A stretch of DNA of 64,000 bases, from contig NZ_JAPDVG010000001.1 of NCBI RefSeq assembly GCF_026015625.1, positions 1,488,001 through 1,552,000 of the forward strand. Direction: 5' to 3'. Positions 42,219 to 49,185 of this stretch are shown piece after piece; the first letter of the stretch is position 1; each line of letters opens with the position of its first letter. Origin of the DNA: Segatella copri (GTDB lineage Bacteria; Bacteroidota; Bacteroidia; Bacteroidales; Bacteroidaceae). Both the position numbers and the translations under genes were made by a program. The notes under the pieces are model-generated. The model was not told the origin of the DNA. It searched no databases and saw nothing but the letters and a program-made list of their open reading frames with translations.

Positions 42219-43781
42219 TTATTCTATCACCCAATCCTCTATACTTCGCTGGTTTTCCGAGAAGTTAATACCCACTTTCACAACCTTTCGCCCATCATCG
42301 GCAAAAGCCTTGGCATAGTCCTTGTCGCTGATTTGCGCCATGGCGATGTCGGCAGACTTCTTATATTTCAACTCAAAGATAAAGATACTCTTATCCGTCT
42401 TGAGCACAAGGTCTATTCTTCCATCCGAAGTGGTATGCTCCACCTTCACATCTTCGCCAAGCATGGTGAAGATGGTGAATATCACGGCTTGATAGTGACG
42501 CTCATTATTGTTGATAATCGTATATGGGAACTTATCATAGAATGCCTTCAAATGAGGCATAAAGGCTCCCATGTCGTCATTGATGAGCACATTCTTTTTA
42601 TAAGCATATACGATAGCATCAAGTTCGCCTACCTCTGAAGGGGTATAATATTGGCAAAGGCTTTCCGAAAAACCTTGTCTAACTTCTTGATTAGGAAAAC
42701 TAAGGTAATACATACCTAACTGCTTGTCATATCCCTTAATCGTAAGATACCCACTTTGGAAAAGGACTGGCACAGGGTCAGTAATCGTCTCAGTAGGAAC
42801 ATCGAAGCGTTTAGCTCTAGCCCAGATATCATTTAAGTCCATCATATCCAAATTCTTCTGCTGCATCAGTTCTATCAGGAACGTAGGCGTACCAGATGTA
42901 AACCAATAGCTATTAAACTCCTTATCGTCCAAAGCATTGATAATGCTGTAAGGATTGAAGATATCCTCGCTATTGATACTGAAGTGGTAGCCATCATAAT
43001 GCTGCTTGAGTTGCTCTAAGGTCTCCTCATAAGTAAGCCCATTATGTTCAGCCATCTCCTCGATACCCTCACGGAAATACTGAGTCAATTCACTCTTGGT
43101 TATACCACAACAGCTACTGTATTCATCCTTCAACGTGAGAATCTTGAGATTGTTCAATTCACTAAAGATGCTGAGCTGACTAAACTTGGAAATGCCTGTG
43201 ATGAATACAAAGCGAATGTTTCCCTCTTGTTGCTTCAAAGGGCTGAAGAAATCTCGCATGATGTTGCGGATGGTCTTCTGTAAGTCTTCGTCACTGACAG
43301 AATCATGCATAGGAGCATCATATTCGTCTATGAGAACAACAACTTGTTTACCTGTTTGAGCAGCTGCTGCAAGCAAGATGTTCTTAAGACGACCTCCAAA
43401 AGACTTCTCATCTATTGGATTAACTTTTAAACCATATTTTTTCTCTTCTACTTCTAGTATTCCGTTTAGAATTGAATATGTATTCTCCAAGCTATAATAC
43501 TTACCACAGCTCAAATCCAGGTGGATGACAGGATATGCCGTCCACTCCTTCTCCATCTTTTCGATGGCAAGTCCCTTGAACAGTTCTTTCTTACCTTCAA
43601 AGTAAGCCTTTAGAGTAGATACAAACAAGGATTTTCCGAATCGGCGTGGGCGACTCAGAAAATGAAACTTGGCATAATGAGCCAACTGATAGACGATAGC
43701 CGTCTTGTCAGCATAGAAGTAATTCCCCTTCACGATTTCGGAGAACGTTTGTATTCCCAAAGGATATCTCTTTGAAGCCAT
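42219..43781 (-). CDS. AAA-ATPase / PD-(D/E)XK nuclease family protein
   Basis: A 520-residue member of the family with an AAA-like ATPase N-terminus and a PD-(D/E)XK nuclease-like C-terminus. The P-loop-like RPRRFGKS is at residues 44-51. Walker B VVVLIDEYDAP is near residue 150. The nuclease core is GRIDLVLKTDKSIFIFELKY, with Asp, Glu and Lys in the DxnExK pattern, near residues 455-475. The family is multi-copy in Bacteroidota and of unknown function, possibly mobile or defensive. A minus-strand -7 box TATCTTTG is at 43807-43814. The gene lies between 45-bp direct repeats. Confidence 0.9.
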   Translation of the reverse strand: MASKRYPLGIQTFSEIVKGNYFYADKTAIVYQLAHYAKFHFLSRPRRFGKSLFVSTLKAYFEGKKELFKGLAIEKMEKEWTAYPVIHLDLSCGKYYSLENTYSILNGILEVEEKKYGLKVNPIDEKSFGGRLKNILLAAAAQTGKQVVVLIDEYDAPMHDSVSDEDLQKTIRNIMRDFFSPLKQQEGNIRFVFITGISKFSQLSIFSELNNLKILTLKDEYSSCCGITKSELTQYFREGIEEMAEHNGLTYEETLEQLKQHYDGYHFSINSEDIFNPYSIINALDDKEFNSYWFTSGTPTFLIELMQQKNLDMMDLNDIWARAKRFDVPTETITDPVPVLFQSGYLTIKGYDKQLGMYYLSFPNQEVRQGFSESLCQYYTPSEVGELDAIVYAYKKNVLINDDMGAFMPHLKAFYDKFPYTIINNNERHYQAVIFTIFTMLGEDVKVEHTTSDGRIDLVLKTDKSIFIFELKYKKSADIAMAQISDKDYAKAFADDGRKVVKVGINFSENQRSIEDWVIE

Positions 43782-43888
43782 AATCTTACTCTTAATAATT
43801 AATGTACAAAGATACAGATAATATTTCAGAAAACAAGCATTTTTCTGATTATTAACAATATATCACTGCAAAAATAGAACCGCAATTC

Positions 43889-43933
43889 AACAAAATATGC
43901 TTGAAATGGGGCGGTAACGGCCTTAAAAAACGA
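43889..43933. repeat. 45-bp direct repeat, right copy
   Basis: Matches 42087-42131 in 42 of 45 positions. The two copies are 1802 bases apart and hold a single gene between them. The right copy abuts the small RNA unit at 43921-43975. Confidence 0.8.
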
Positions 43934-43975
43934 CCCGCACATTTGAGCATCGTTGAGAGGCTTGGCGGGTTCTCG
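43921..43975 (-). ncRNA. Stand-alone short hairpin RNA unit, copy 1
   Basis: On the minus strand a full promoter (-7 TATCTTTG at 43981-43988) is followed after a few bases by a stem ACCCGC/GCGGGT (43965-43970 with 43933-43938), a 26-base loop and a run of six T. Thus the unit would make a roughly 50-nt terminated RNA with no open frame. The loop is identical, but for one base, to that of copy 2 at 49029-49080, while the stem differs by compensating changes. Confidence 0.65.
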
Positions 43976-43980
43976 CGCTG

Positions 43981-44025
43981 CAAAGATACGAATAATCTTT
44001 GATAATACAAACTTTTGAGCAAGAA
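43981..44025 (-). promoter_or_regulatory. Conserved promoter of the hairpin RNA family
   Basis: The minus-strand sequence, with TTTG as -33 and TATCTTTG as -7 nineteen bases later, is nearly identical to those at 45103-45146 and 49086-49130. All three are followed by a hairpin with a T-run. Confidence 0.7.
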
Positions 44026-44028
44026 AAA

Positions 44029-44068
44029 ACAGCCAACCTTCAATAGCATATTTGAAAGTTGGCTGTTT
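44029..44068 (-). terminator. Terminator of the Abi gene
   Basis: AACAGCCAAC pairs with TTGGCTGTT, and on the minus strand it is followed by TTTTTT. It lies about 65 bases past the Abi stop codon. Confidence 0.85.
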
Positions 44069-44133
44069 TTCATTTATAATGTTTCCTGCAAGTTTTTACT
44101 AAGCATAAGCTTACTTGTATTTTATCTATAAAG

Positions 44134-45039
44134 TTATCTCCATAGGGGCTCGGAAATCCAATTTTCAGGGAATCCCATTGCTGCAGGATCTACCTGTGGA
44201 TAAGAAACGAGTAAGGATTTGAGCTCATTCTTGAAGTCCAATCCATATCCCATAGAATCAAGCCAATATGCAATACAACAGGCTATAGCATATACTTTGT
44301 TCGCATCAACACCTTCTATGTTCACCCATGCACCACGCAAAGAGGCATTCATTTGTGGAGCATTGGAGAGATAACGATTCCAAAGTCGTGAGTGATGAGC
44401 GCAACAGTTTCTTAGGACAGTTACACTACGCATCCAACTTTCCAACACCTCATGCTGTGGAAGATTGAACTGACGAGCTACACGCTTCTTCAACTTCTTG
44501 TCACCGAAATTGTAATAGAGTTTTGAAAGCGTACCGAAAGATGCCAGTTCAAGCGTTTTCCATGCAGGAGGGAATATCGGCTTGTCATAGTTGCGCCTAT
44601 GTTCCTTGATAAAGTCCTCTTTACAACGCTGAAGCTCTCGGTCTATGGAGTTCATATTCTCAATAAACTTGTGCTCATCGTCAGCAAGGCTTGTATCAAA
44701 GAACCAAAATGGTCCATGTGCCAAAGAGAACTCTTGTATAATCTTTGTGCGCAAAGCAATCTCTAATCGTTGAACAGCCTTGAACATCAAATCTCTCAAC
44801 TCTATATCAAAGTTATAGAGAGCTACGGCATCTTCAAATCTACTATTAGGCTTAAACTGATGTGTAGTTTTGTCTTCCTCCATAGGACGAAGGTATTGAA
44901 CAAAACGAAAATAGCTGACCTCACCAAGAAATTTTACAGCCTTGGATGAATCAGCAATATTTAAGCCTCTACTTTTTAGTAGTTCTATTTGTTCCGAAAT
45001 AGAAAGAGCCTGCTTAGTGTATAATCTTAATGTACCCAT
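44134..45039 (-). CDS. AbiD/AbiF-like (Abi_2) abortive-infection protein with HEPN motif
   Basis: A 301-residue protein of the Abi_2 family, thought to abort phage infection by RNA cleavage. The N-terminal signature is KQALSISEQIELLKSRGLNI, then EVSYFRFVQYLRPM. The HEPN RNase motif R-x4-H appears as RNCCAHH at residues 210-215, in the RN-x3-H form also found in Cas13. The start at 45039 is chosen because the promoter (45103-45110) and a terminator-like hairpin (45052-45092) lie upstream. The longer frame to 45105 would cross them. This hairpin-then-toxin layout is like RNA-antitoxin systems, so the leader RNA may be the antitoxin. Confidence 0.85.
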   Translation of the reverse strand: MGTLRLYTKQALSISEQIELLKSRGLNIADSSKAVKFLGEVSYFRFVQYLRPMEEDKTTHQFKPNSRFEDAVALYNFDIELRDLMFKAVQRLEIALRTKIIQEFSLAHGPFWFFDTSLADDEHKFIENMNSIDRELQRCKEDFIKEHRRNYDKPIFPPAWKTLELASFGTLSKLYYNFGDKKLKKRVARQFNLPQHEVLESWMRSVTVLRNCCAHHSRLWNRYLSNAPQMNASLRGAWVNIEGVDANKVYAIACCIAYWLDSMGYGLDFKNELKSLLVSYPQVDPAAMGFPENWISEPLWR

Positions 45040-45049
45040 AAAAAGCAAA

Positions 45050-45097
45050 AGACCCGCCCTGGTTCGCTGTTCAAATGGGAAGCGTGGCGGATTCTGT
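45050..45097 (-). ncRNA. Hairpin RNA in the Abi leader, copy 3 of the family
   Basis: The promoter is followed by a stem ATCCGCC/GGCGGGT (45086-45092 with 45052-45058), then TCTTTTGCTTTTT and the Abi ATG 12 bases after the stem. The T-run is broken, which would let part of the transcripts continue into abi. The 27-base loop differs from copies 1 and 2 and contains its own CGCT/AGCG pairing. The promoter is shared nearly base for base with the other copies. Confidence 0.65.
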
Positions 45098-45102
45098 TGC
45101 TG

Positions 45103-45146
45103 CAAAGATACGAATAATTATTGATAATACAAACTTTTGAACAAGA
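45103..45146 (-). promoter_or_regulatory. Promoter of the Abi leader RNA and gene
   Basis: -7 TATCTTTG at 45103-45110, with the same upstream 35 bases as the promoters at 43981 and 49086. Transcription would start near 45097. Confidence 0.7.
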
Positions 45147-45257
45147 AAATTCACGCAAAAGTAAATTTCTTTGATATATTTGTATTTAATAGTGTTAAAT
45201 CAGACCATAAAATCAAATTTTTCCAGCCGAACAAAGTGGTTTTCAAGATAAAAGTGT

Positions 45258-45265
45258 TACCTTTG
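45258..45265 (+). promoter_or_regulatory. -7 box (TACCTTTG) for the 330-nt RNA candidate
   Basis: TACCTTTG lies seven bases before the start of the predicted RNA. It is rightward, divergent from the Abi promoter. Confidence 0.55.
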
Positions 45266-45271
45266 TAACGT

Positions 45272-45605
45272 CTATACCAATACCGAAAAGCCCGAATGGG
45301 CAGAGGTTGGGCAGACATACATATGGTAAAAGGCGTTTTTGTACGCTTTGGTTTTGACGCTATAAGAATCTCGCAAATTCAACGACAAGTCAAGAACAAA
45401 GCAACAAAGAACGCCTCATGAGGTGTATTATATACAGCCCTTATTGGCTTCGAACGATTTTGCCGTTCGTTGTCATGAGTGCATTCTATATTCTTACACT
45501 CGCGTGGGGCTTTCGGCGTTGCTCGTTTCGACTTGTCGGGCAATGCGAGAGCCTTTATAGCGTGGAACGAGTGACAAGACTGGCTCCACGCTTTTTATGT
45601 ATACA
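45272..45605 (+). ncRNA. Large structured RNA candidate ahead of a secreted-protein gene
   Basis: About 330 bases with a promoter at one end and a terminator-like stem at the other: GCGTGGA/TCCACGC followed by TTTTTATG near 45560-45605. Pairings inside include GCCC/GGGC near 45290, GGCGTT/AACGCC over about 45335-45415, CGAACGATTTTGCCGTTCG near 45450, and GCGTTGC/GCAATGC near 45515-45555. GACTTGTCG may also pair with the later GACAAG, giving an alternative or pseudoknot. Two tiny overlapping frames (45323-45421 and 45418-45618) run through it but look incidental, or may be leader peptides. The family is not recognised. Confidence 0.5.
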
Positions 45606-45672
45606 TAAGCGAATATAAACATAGCCATATGTACTTAATAAACATATACAACAACCCTTTAAAAATGGAAAT

Positions 45673-46170
45673 ATGAAAAAGAAAATTATGTTAGCTTTCA
45701 TAGCTATTGCAGTAAGTTTGAATGTTAGTGCACAAATTCAGTTTTCAGAATTTAAATTTTTCGTGGCTAACATATATGATTTTAGCCAACTTCAACTTGA
45801 GGTGAAGTTCAAGGTTACAAGTGAGAGAAACTTGAAATATGTTAATGTACATTTCTGTCCTGTCAATCAAGTCGGAGATGCAATTTGCGATGACATTGTT
45901 GGTGGCGTAAATGCCAATACAAAGTTTTCAAAATATCAACTAATTCAAGCAACTGGTCCATTTGAGACGAAAAAATCATACAAAAGACATTTTGGTATTT
46001 ATCATATATCTGGTAAGAAACCGACACCTTTTCCACATATGGTTACCATAGACTACATGGGTGGTGGCAGTGACACAATTCGCATAACAAGAGACAATAT
46101 AAAAACATATTTTCCAAAGACAAAATGGATAGATGTAGACTATAAGAGTGGGTTTCAGCCTGATAATTAA
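45673..46170 (+). CDS. Secreted hypothetical protein
   Basis: A 165-residue protein with a signal peptide (MKKKIMLAFIAIAVSLNVSA, cleavage before QIQF). The mature part is predicted mainly beta (LQLEVKFKVTSERNLKYVNV, HMVTIDYMGGGSDTIRI), perhaps an Ig-like or jelly-roll domain. It follows the structured RNA candidate by about 70 bases. Base composition is more AT-rich than the core genes. No family or function is recognised. Confidence 0.6.
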   Translation: MKKKIMLAFIAIAVSLNVSAQIQFSEFKFFVANIYDFSQLQLEVKFKVTSERNLKYVNVHFCPVNQVGDAICDDIVGGVNANTKFSKYQLIQATGPFETKKSYKRHFGIYHISGKKPTPFPHMVTIDYMGGGSDTIRITRDNIKTYFPKTKWIDVDYKSGFQPDN

Positions 46171-46204
46171 GCAATAATAACTATATTCATAAAAATATAA
46201 AAGT

Positions 46205-47617
46205 ATGGGATTTTTCAAGAAATTATTTGGAGATTCAACAGTTCAATCATCCAACGACATCAACAGCAACTATAAGGAAGACCATGAGCTGCAAGTCACT
46301 AATTCTATGTCTCAATCTGCTCATAACAATAACATGACAAGTTGGGAAAACTTCTTTGGCATAGACTTAAAATCATCGCCTAATGAGCTATGGATAGAAG
46401 GAGAATGCGAGTATAATGAAAAGAATATAATCAGAATTTTCACAAACAACCATATCCACAACGTTTACTTCTCTTCAGTAAAAGCAAAAGTGATTGGAAA
46501 CTCCGCTACCAATTTCTTCTTCAAGTGTCCATATACATGGGACGATGCCTTTGACATTTACTATTTGATAGAACGAGATTTAGTTCATAACGGCAATTAT
46601 ACAAATACTGCTGCTGCAACAAAGTTCCGTGGAAAATTTGATAGCTACTATGATAGTTTTAGTTGGGATATTGATGGTTGCAGCATAATAATGTCTCGTG
46701 ATATAGATACGGGCGACATTGAACTTGGCGTGTGGACATTGTTCTATAATCAAGAATACCTTAATAAGGCAAAAGATAGTTGCAAGGACAACAAGCTAGA
46801 AGATGAAGATGCATTACCCAAGAAAGAATTTAATGTCCATTTATTTGGAGCCTTAGATACTTTGCACTTCGTTCACGATCATTTAGGCAAGCAATTAGCA
46901 GGAACAGCATCTTGTTATGTTGCTCGTGCAGAAGGGGCTACGATTCATCTTCTTGATGAGAATAATCTTGAAGAGGTTTATTCTTTCAAAAGCAAAGAAA
47001 TTGCTGATTATCTTGACCACAGATTGGGTGCAGCAGGATTCTTAAAATTCAATTGTGACGATGTTACTGATATACAAGCTGAACTCTTTATTATCCCTGC
47101 CGAAGATACCAAAGAGACATCTGATGATGGAGCAACAAACGCTTTAGTCCATTACGAAATGAGCTATCTTGTTGACCCAGTAGAATTTGACTATCGCAGA
47201 AAGACTATTATGGATGGCAAAATGAATCTCAACATCGTTGGTATTCAATACCGTGACAATTATGAGGAGCTTAAGTCTTCTATAAAAGAGGGAGTAACTG
47301 TCATCCTAAAACCAGAGCCAACAAATGAATACGACCCAAACGCTTTGGCTTTCTACCTTGAAGGAAACATCATTGGCTATCTCCCTAAAAAAGATCAACC
47401 TTTCGCCCATATTTTTATGGCAAAAGGACAGATTGAGGCCTCTATCTGTCGTATTGACGAAAATTGGATAGACACAGAGGTTGATATTAAGAAAGATATG
47501 ATAGACGTTAATGCCTTCAAAAATAATGAAGTCAATTTAACTAAAATAAAATCGTTTAAAGGTGGCAATAGTAGTAGCCAATCTATTGAGCTTTGTGAAT
47601 TTATAGAAACTCTTTAA
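46205..47617 (+). CDS. HIRAN-domain protein of unknown function
   Basis: A 470-residue protein. A HIRAN domain, a DNA-end-binding module, is visible near residues 350-415: LNIVGIQYRDNYEELKSS, LKPEPTNEYDPNALAF and NIIGYLPKKDQPFAHIFMAK. The first 330 residues are unrecognised, acidic and predicted beta-rich, with no clear enzymatic motif. It begins 34 bases after the secreted-protein gene and ends 12 bases before an exonuclease-BRCT gene. The three probably form an operon, and DNA-end processing or defence is a reasonable inference from the two DNA-related neighbours. Confidence 0.7.
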   Translation: MGFFKKLFGDSTVQSSNDINSNYKEDHELQVTNSMSQSAHNNNMTSWENFFGIDLKSSPNELWIEGECEYNEKNIIRIFTNNHIHNVYFSSVKAKVIGNSATNFFFKCPYTWDDAFDIYYLIERDLVHNGNYTNTAAATKFRGKFDSYYDSFSWDIDGCSIIMSRDIDTGDIELGVWTLFYNQEYLNKAKDSCKDNKLEDEDALPKKEFNVHLFGALDTLHFVHDHLGKQLAGTASCYVARAEGATIHLLDENNLEEVYSFKSKEIADYLDHRLGAAGFLKFNCDDVTDIQAELFIIPAEDTKETSDDGATNALVHYEMSYLVDPVEFDYRRKTIMDGKMNLNIVGIQYRDNYEELKSSIKEGVTVILKPEPTNEYDPNALAFYLEGNIIGYLPKKDQPFAHIFMAKGQIEASICRIDENWIDTEVDIKKDMIDVNAFKNNEVNLTKIKSFKGGNSSSQSIELCEFIETL

Positions 47618-47629
47618 CTGTGTATAATT

Positions 47630-48571
47630 ATGGCAAGTTTTTCTTTCGTTGCATTAGACATAGAAACAGCAACAGGCAAACGCAGTTCCATATGTGAGAT
47701 AGGAATTGCTGTGGTTAAGGATTCTGAAATAAAAGAATCTAAAAGTTGGCTTATTAAGCCAGATGGTAACGTGTATTGGAACAGAAATATAGGCATTCAT
47801 GGCATCACTCCTTCAGATACTCAAGACAAACCAACTCTTGCAGAAGTATGGAAAGAGATTCAACCTTACATTGAGAATCAAACTATCGTAGCACATAATA
47901 CGGCCTTCGATATGTTTGCAATAGCAGAGGCTTTGACTAAAAATAATATTCCATTGCCCAACCTCAATTACTTCTGTAGCTTAAGAGTTGCACAAAAAGC
48001 ATTCTCTCTCTTAAAATATTCCTTGGAGCCTCTATGCAAATCTTTAGGTATTCCATTTGAGCAGATCCATCGTGCAGAGTCAGATGCTGATGCCTGTGCA
48101 AAAGTTATGTTGAAATGTTTGGATAAACTTCAGGTCGATTCTTTTGAAGGGCTTGAACACAAAATCAATATAAGGCACGGCTTTTATAATGGAGGTTTGC
48201 ATAATGGACAGAAAAGTATAGCAACAAATATTGGAAAAACAAAAAAATACTCCAATACTGCCAATCCCGACAATTTTGACGAGGACAACTATTTCTATGG
48301 TAAAGAAGTGTTGTTTACTGGCGAGATGAAGTATGGCAATAGAGAAAAAATGAGAGCCTTGATTGACAATATTGGTGGTCATTCTATTGATAGTTTCAAG
48401 AAATCTGTAGATATTCTTGTTGAGGGAGTCCAAAAAGCGAGCAATCTTACAACTGATGGGAAAAGCAGCAAACAAATAAAATGTGAGGAGTTACTTGCTA
48501 ATGGAGGTTCTGTCGAGATACTATCAGAAGACGAGTTCTATGAGCGTTTTGGTATTTGGGACGAACAATAA
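47630..48571 (+). CDS. DEDDh exonuclease with C-terminal BRCT domain
   Basis: A 313-residue protein. The N-terminal part (residues 1-165) is a DnaQ-like 3'-5' exonuclease: ALDIETATG gives the first Asp and Glu, VAHNTAFDMFAI the second Asp, and IHRAESDADACAKV the late His and Asp. Residues about 225-310 form a BRCT domain (KEVLFTGEMKYGNREKMRAL, DNIGGHSIDSFKKSV). This pairing is known in repair exonucleases and in proteins linked to plasmid or phage defence. It sits next to a HIRAN protein and is followed by a small membrane protein. Confidence 0.87.
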   Translation: MASFSFVALDIETATGKRSSICEIGIAVVKDSEIKESKSWLIKPDGNVYWNRNIGIHGITPSDTQDKPTLAEVWKEIQPYIENQTIVAHNTAFDMFAIAEALTKNNIPLPNLNYFCSLRVAQKAFSLLKYSLEPLCKSLGIPFEQIHRAESDADACAKVMLKCLDKLQVDSFEGLEHKINIRHGFYNGGLHNGQKSIATNIGKTKKYSNTANPDNFDEDNYFYGKEVLFTGEMKYGNREKMRALIDNIGGHSIDSFKKSVDILVEGVQKASNLTTDGKSSKQIKCEELLANGGSVEILSEDEFYERFGIWDEQ

Positions 48572-48576
48572 AAAAT

Positions 48577-48705
48577 ATGTGGAAAAAGATTATTACTTAT
48601 ACTGTCGCTGCCCTAGCGGTTATAGGAGTTGGCGTTGTTCTTTTCTCTCTAATAGGAGTTGCAGTTTTCCTTCTGCCATTGTTGGCTGGAGCGTTCAAAA
48701 AATAG
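48577..48705 (+). CDS. Small membrane protein, 42 residues
   Basis: A 42-residue peptide begins MWKKIITYTVAALAVIGVGV and ends AGAFKK. A single long hydrophobic segment fills its centre with lysines at both ends. It starts five bases after the exonuclease stop, so it may be co-translated in the HIRAN-exonuclease operon. It is too short for most gene callers. It may be a membrane effector or immunity partner, which is a guess from position only. Confidence 0.5.
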   Translation: MWKKIITYTVAALAVIGVGVVLFSLIGVAVFLLPLLAGAFKK

Positions 48706-48724
48706 AATAATATCTGTTAAGCAA

Positions 48725-48958
48725 GAGGACATGGCATCTCCTCCCTGTAGTTAGCCGCCGAGTTGATATATAGAAATCTATTCTAGTACAGTCTTTGCGG
48801 TGCCGTAAACAAATACTCACGAAATCTGTTGCACAAGTCCACGTTTATCTCCCCAAAGGTACCCTTGTCTTGTGTAAAGATGCGAAGTGCTTAAAGACGT
48901 GCTGCAACTTGGAGTTCTTCTTGTCTGTCAATTTCTTAAAATAGGCAAGGATAATCCC
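48725..48958 (-). pseudogene. Decayed tyrosine-recombinase (integrase) fragment
   Basis: Read on the minus strand in shifting frames, this gives pieces typical of the core-binding domain of Bacteroidota tyrosine integrases: KLTDKKNSKLQHVFKHF, then after a frameshift GTFGEINVDLCNRFREYLFT with APQ, then NRFLYINSAANY. At least two frameshifts or stops break it, and the catalytic domain is absent. It marks an old mobile element in this accessory block. The rest of the gap 48706-49185 holds this and hairpin RNA copy 2. Confidence 0.75.
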
Positions 48959-49028
48959 CCTTCATCTATTTTTTCGTGAAGTGCGGTAATCTTTCCATTG
49001 GAGTATTTTGAGAGTGAACATATATATA

Positions 49029-49080
49029 CAAAAACACCCCACGCATTTGAGCATCGTTGAGAGGCTTGGTGGGGGACTGA
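49029..49080 (-). ncRNA. Stand-alone short hairpin RNA unit, copy 2
   Basis: The minus-strand promoter (-7 TATTTTTG at 49086-49093) is followed by CCCCAC/GTGGGG (49069-49074 with 49037-49042), with a 26-base loop and a following run of T. The loop matches copy 1 in 25 of 26 bases. Two stem pairs differ from copy 1 on both strands of the stem, so pairing is kept. That is direct evidence of conserved RNA structure. Confidence 0.65.
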
Positions 49081-49185
49081 CGGTGCAAAAATACGAATAA
49101 TCTTTGATTATACAAACTTTTTAGAAGGAAAATAGAAAAAGCAAAGTGGATTTCTTTGCTTTTTCTATTTTAAATCAAATATCTT

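Noticed and set aside
43852..44073. A 73-codon minus-strand frame across the hairpin RNA unit
   Set aside because: It spans the Abi terminator, the promoter and the RNA hairpin, so it cannot be a single translated gene.
45418..45618. A 66-codon frame in the structured RNA candidate
   Set aside because: It overlaps the RNA's pairing segments and terminator, and the peptide has no known features.
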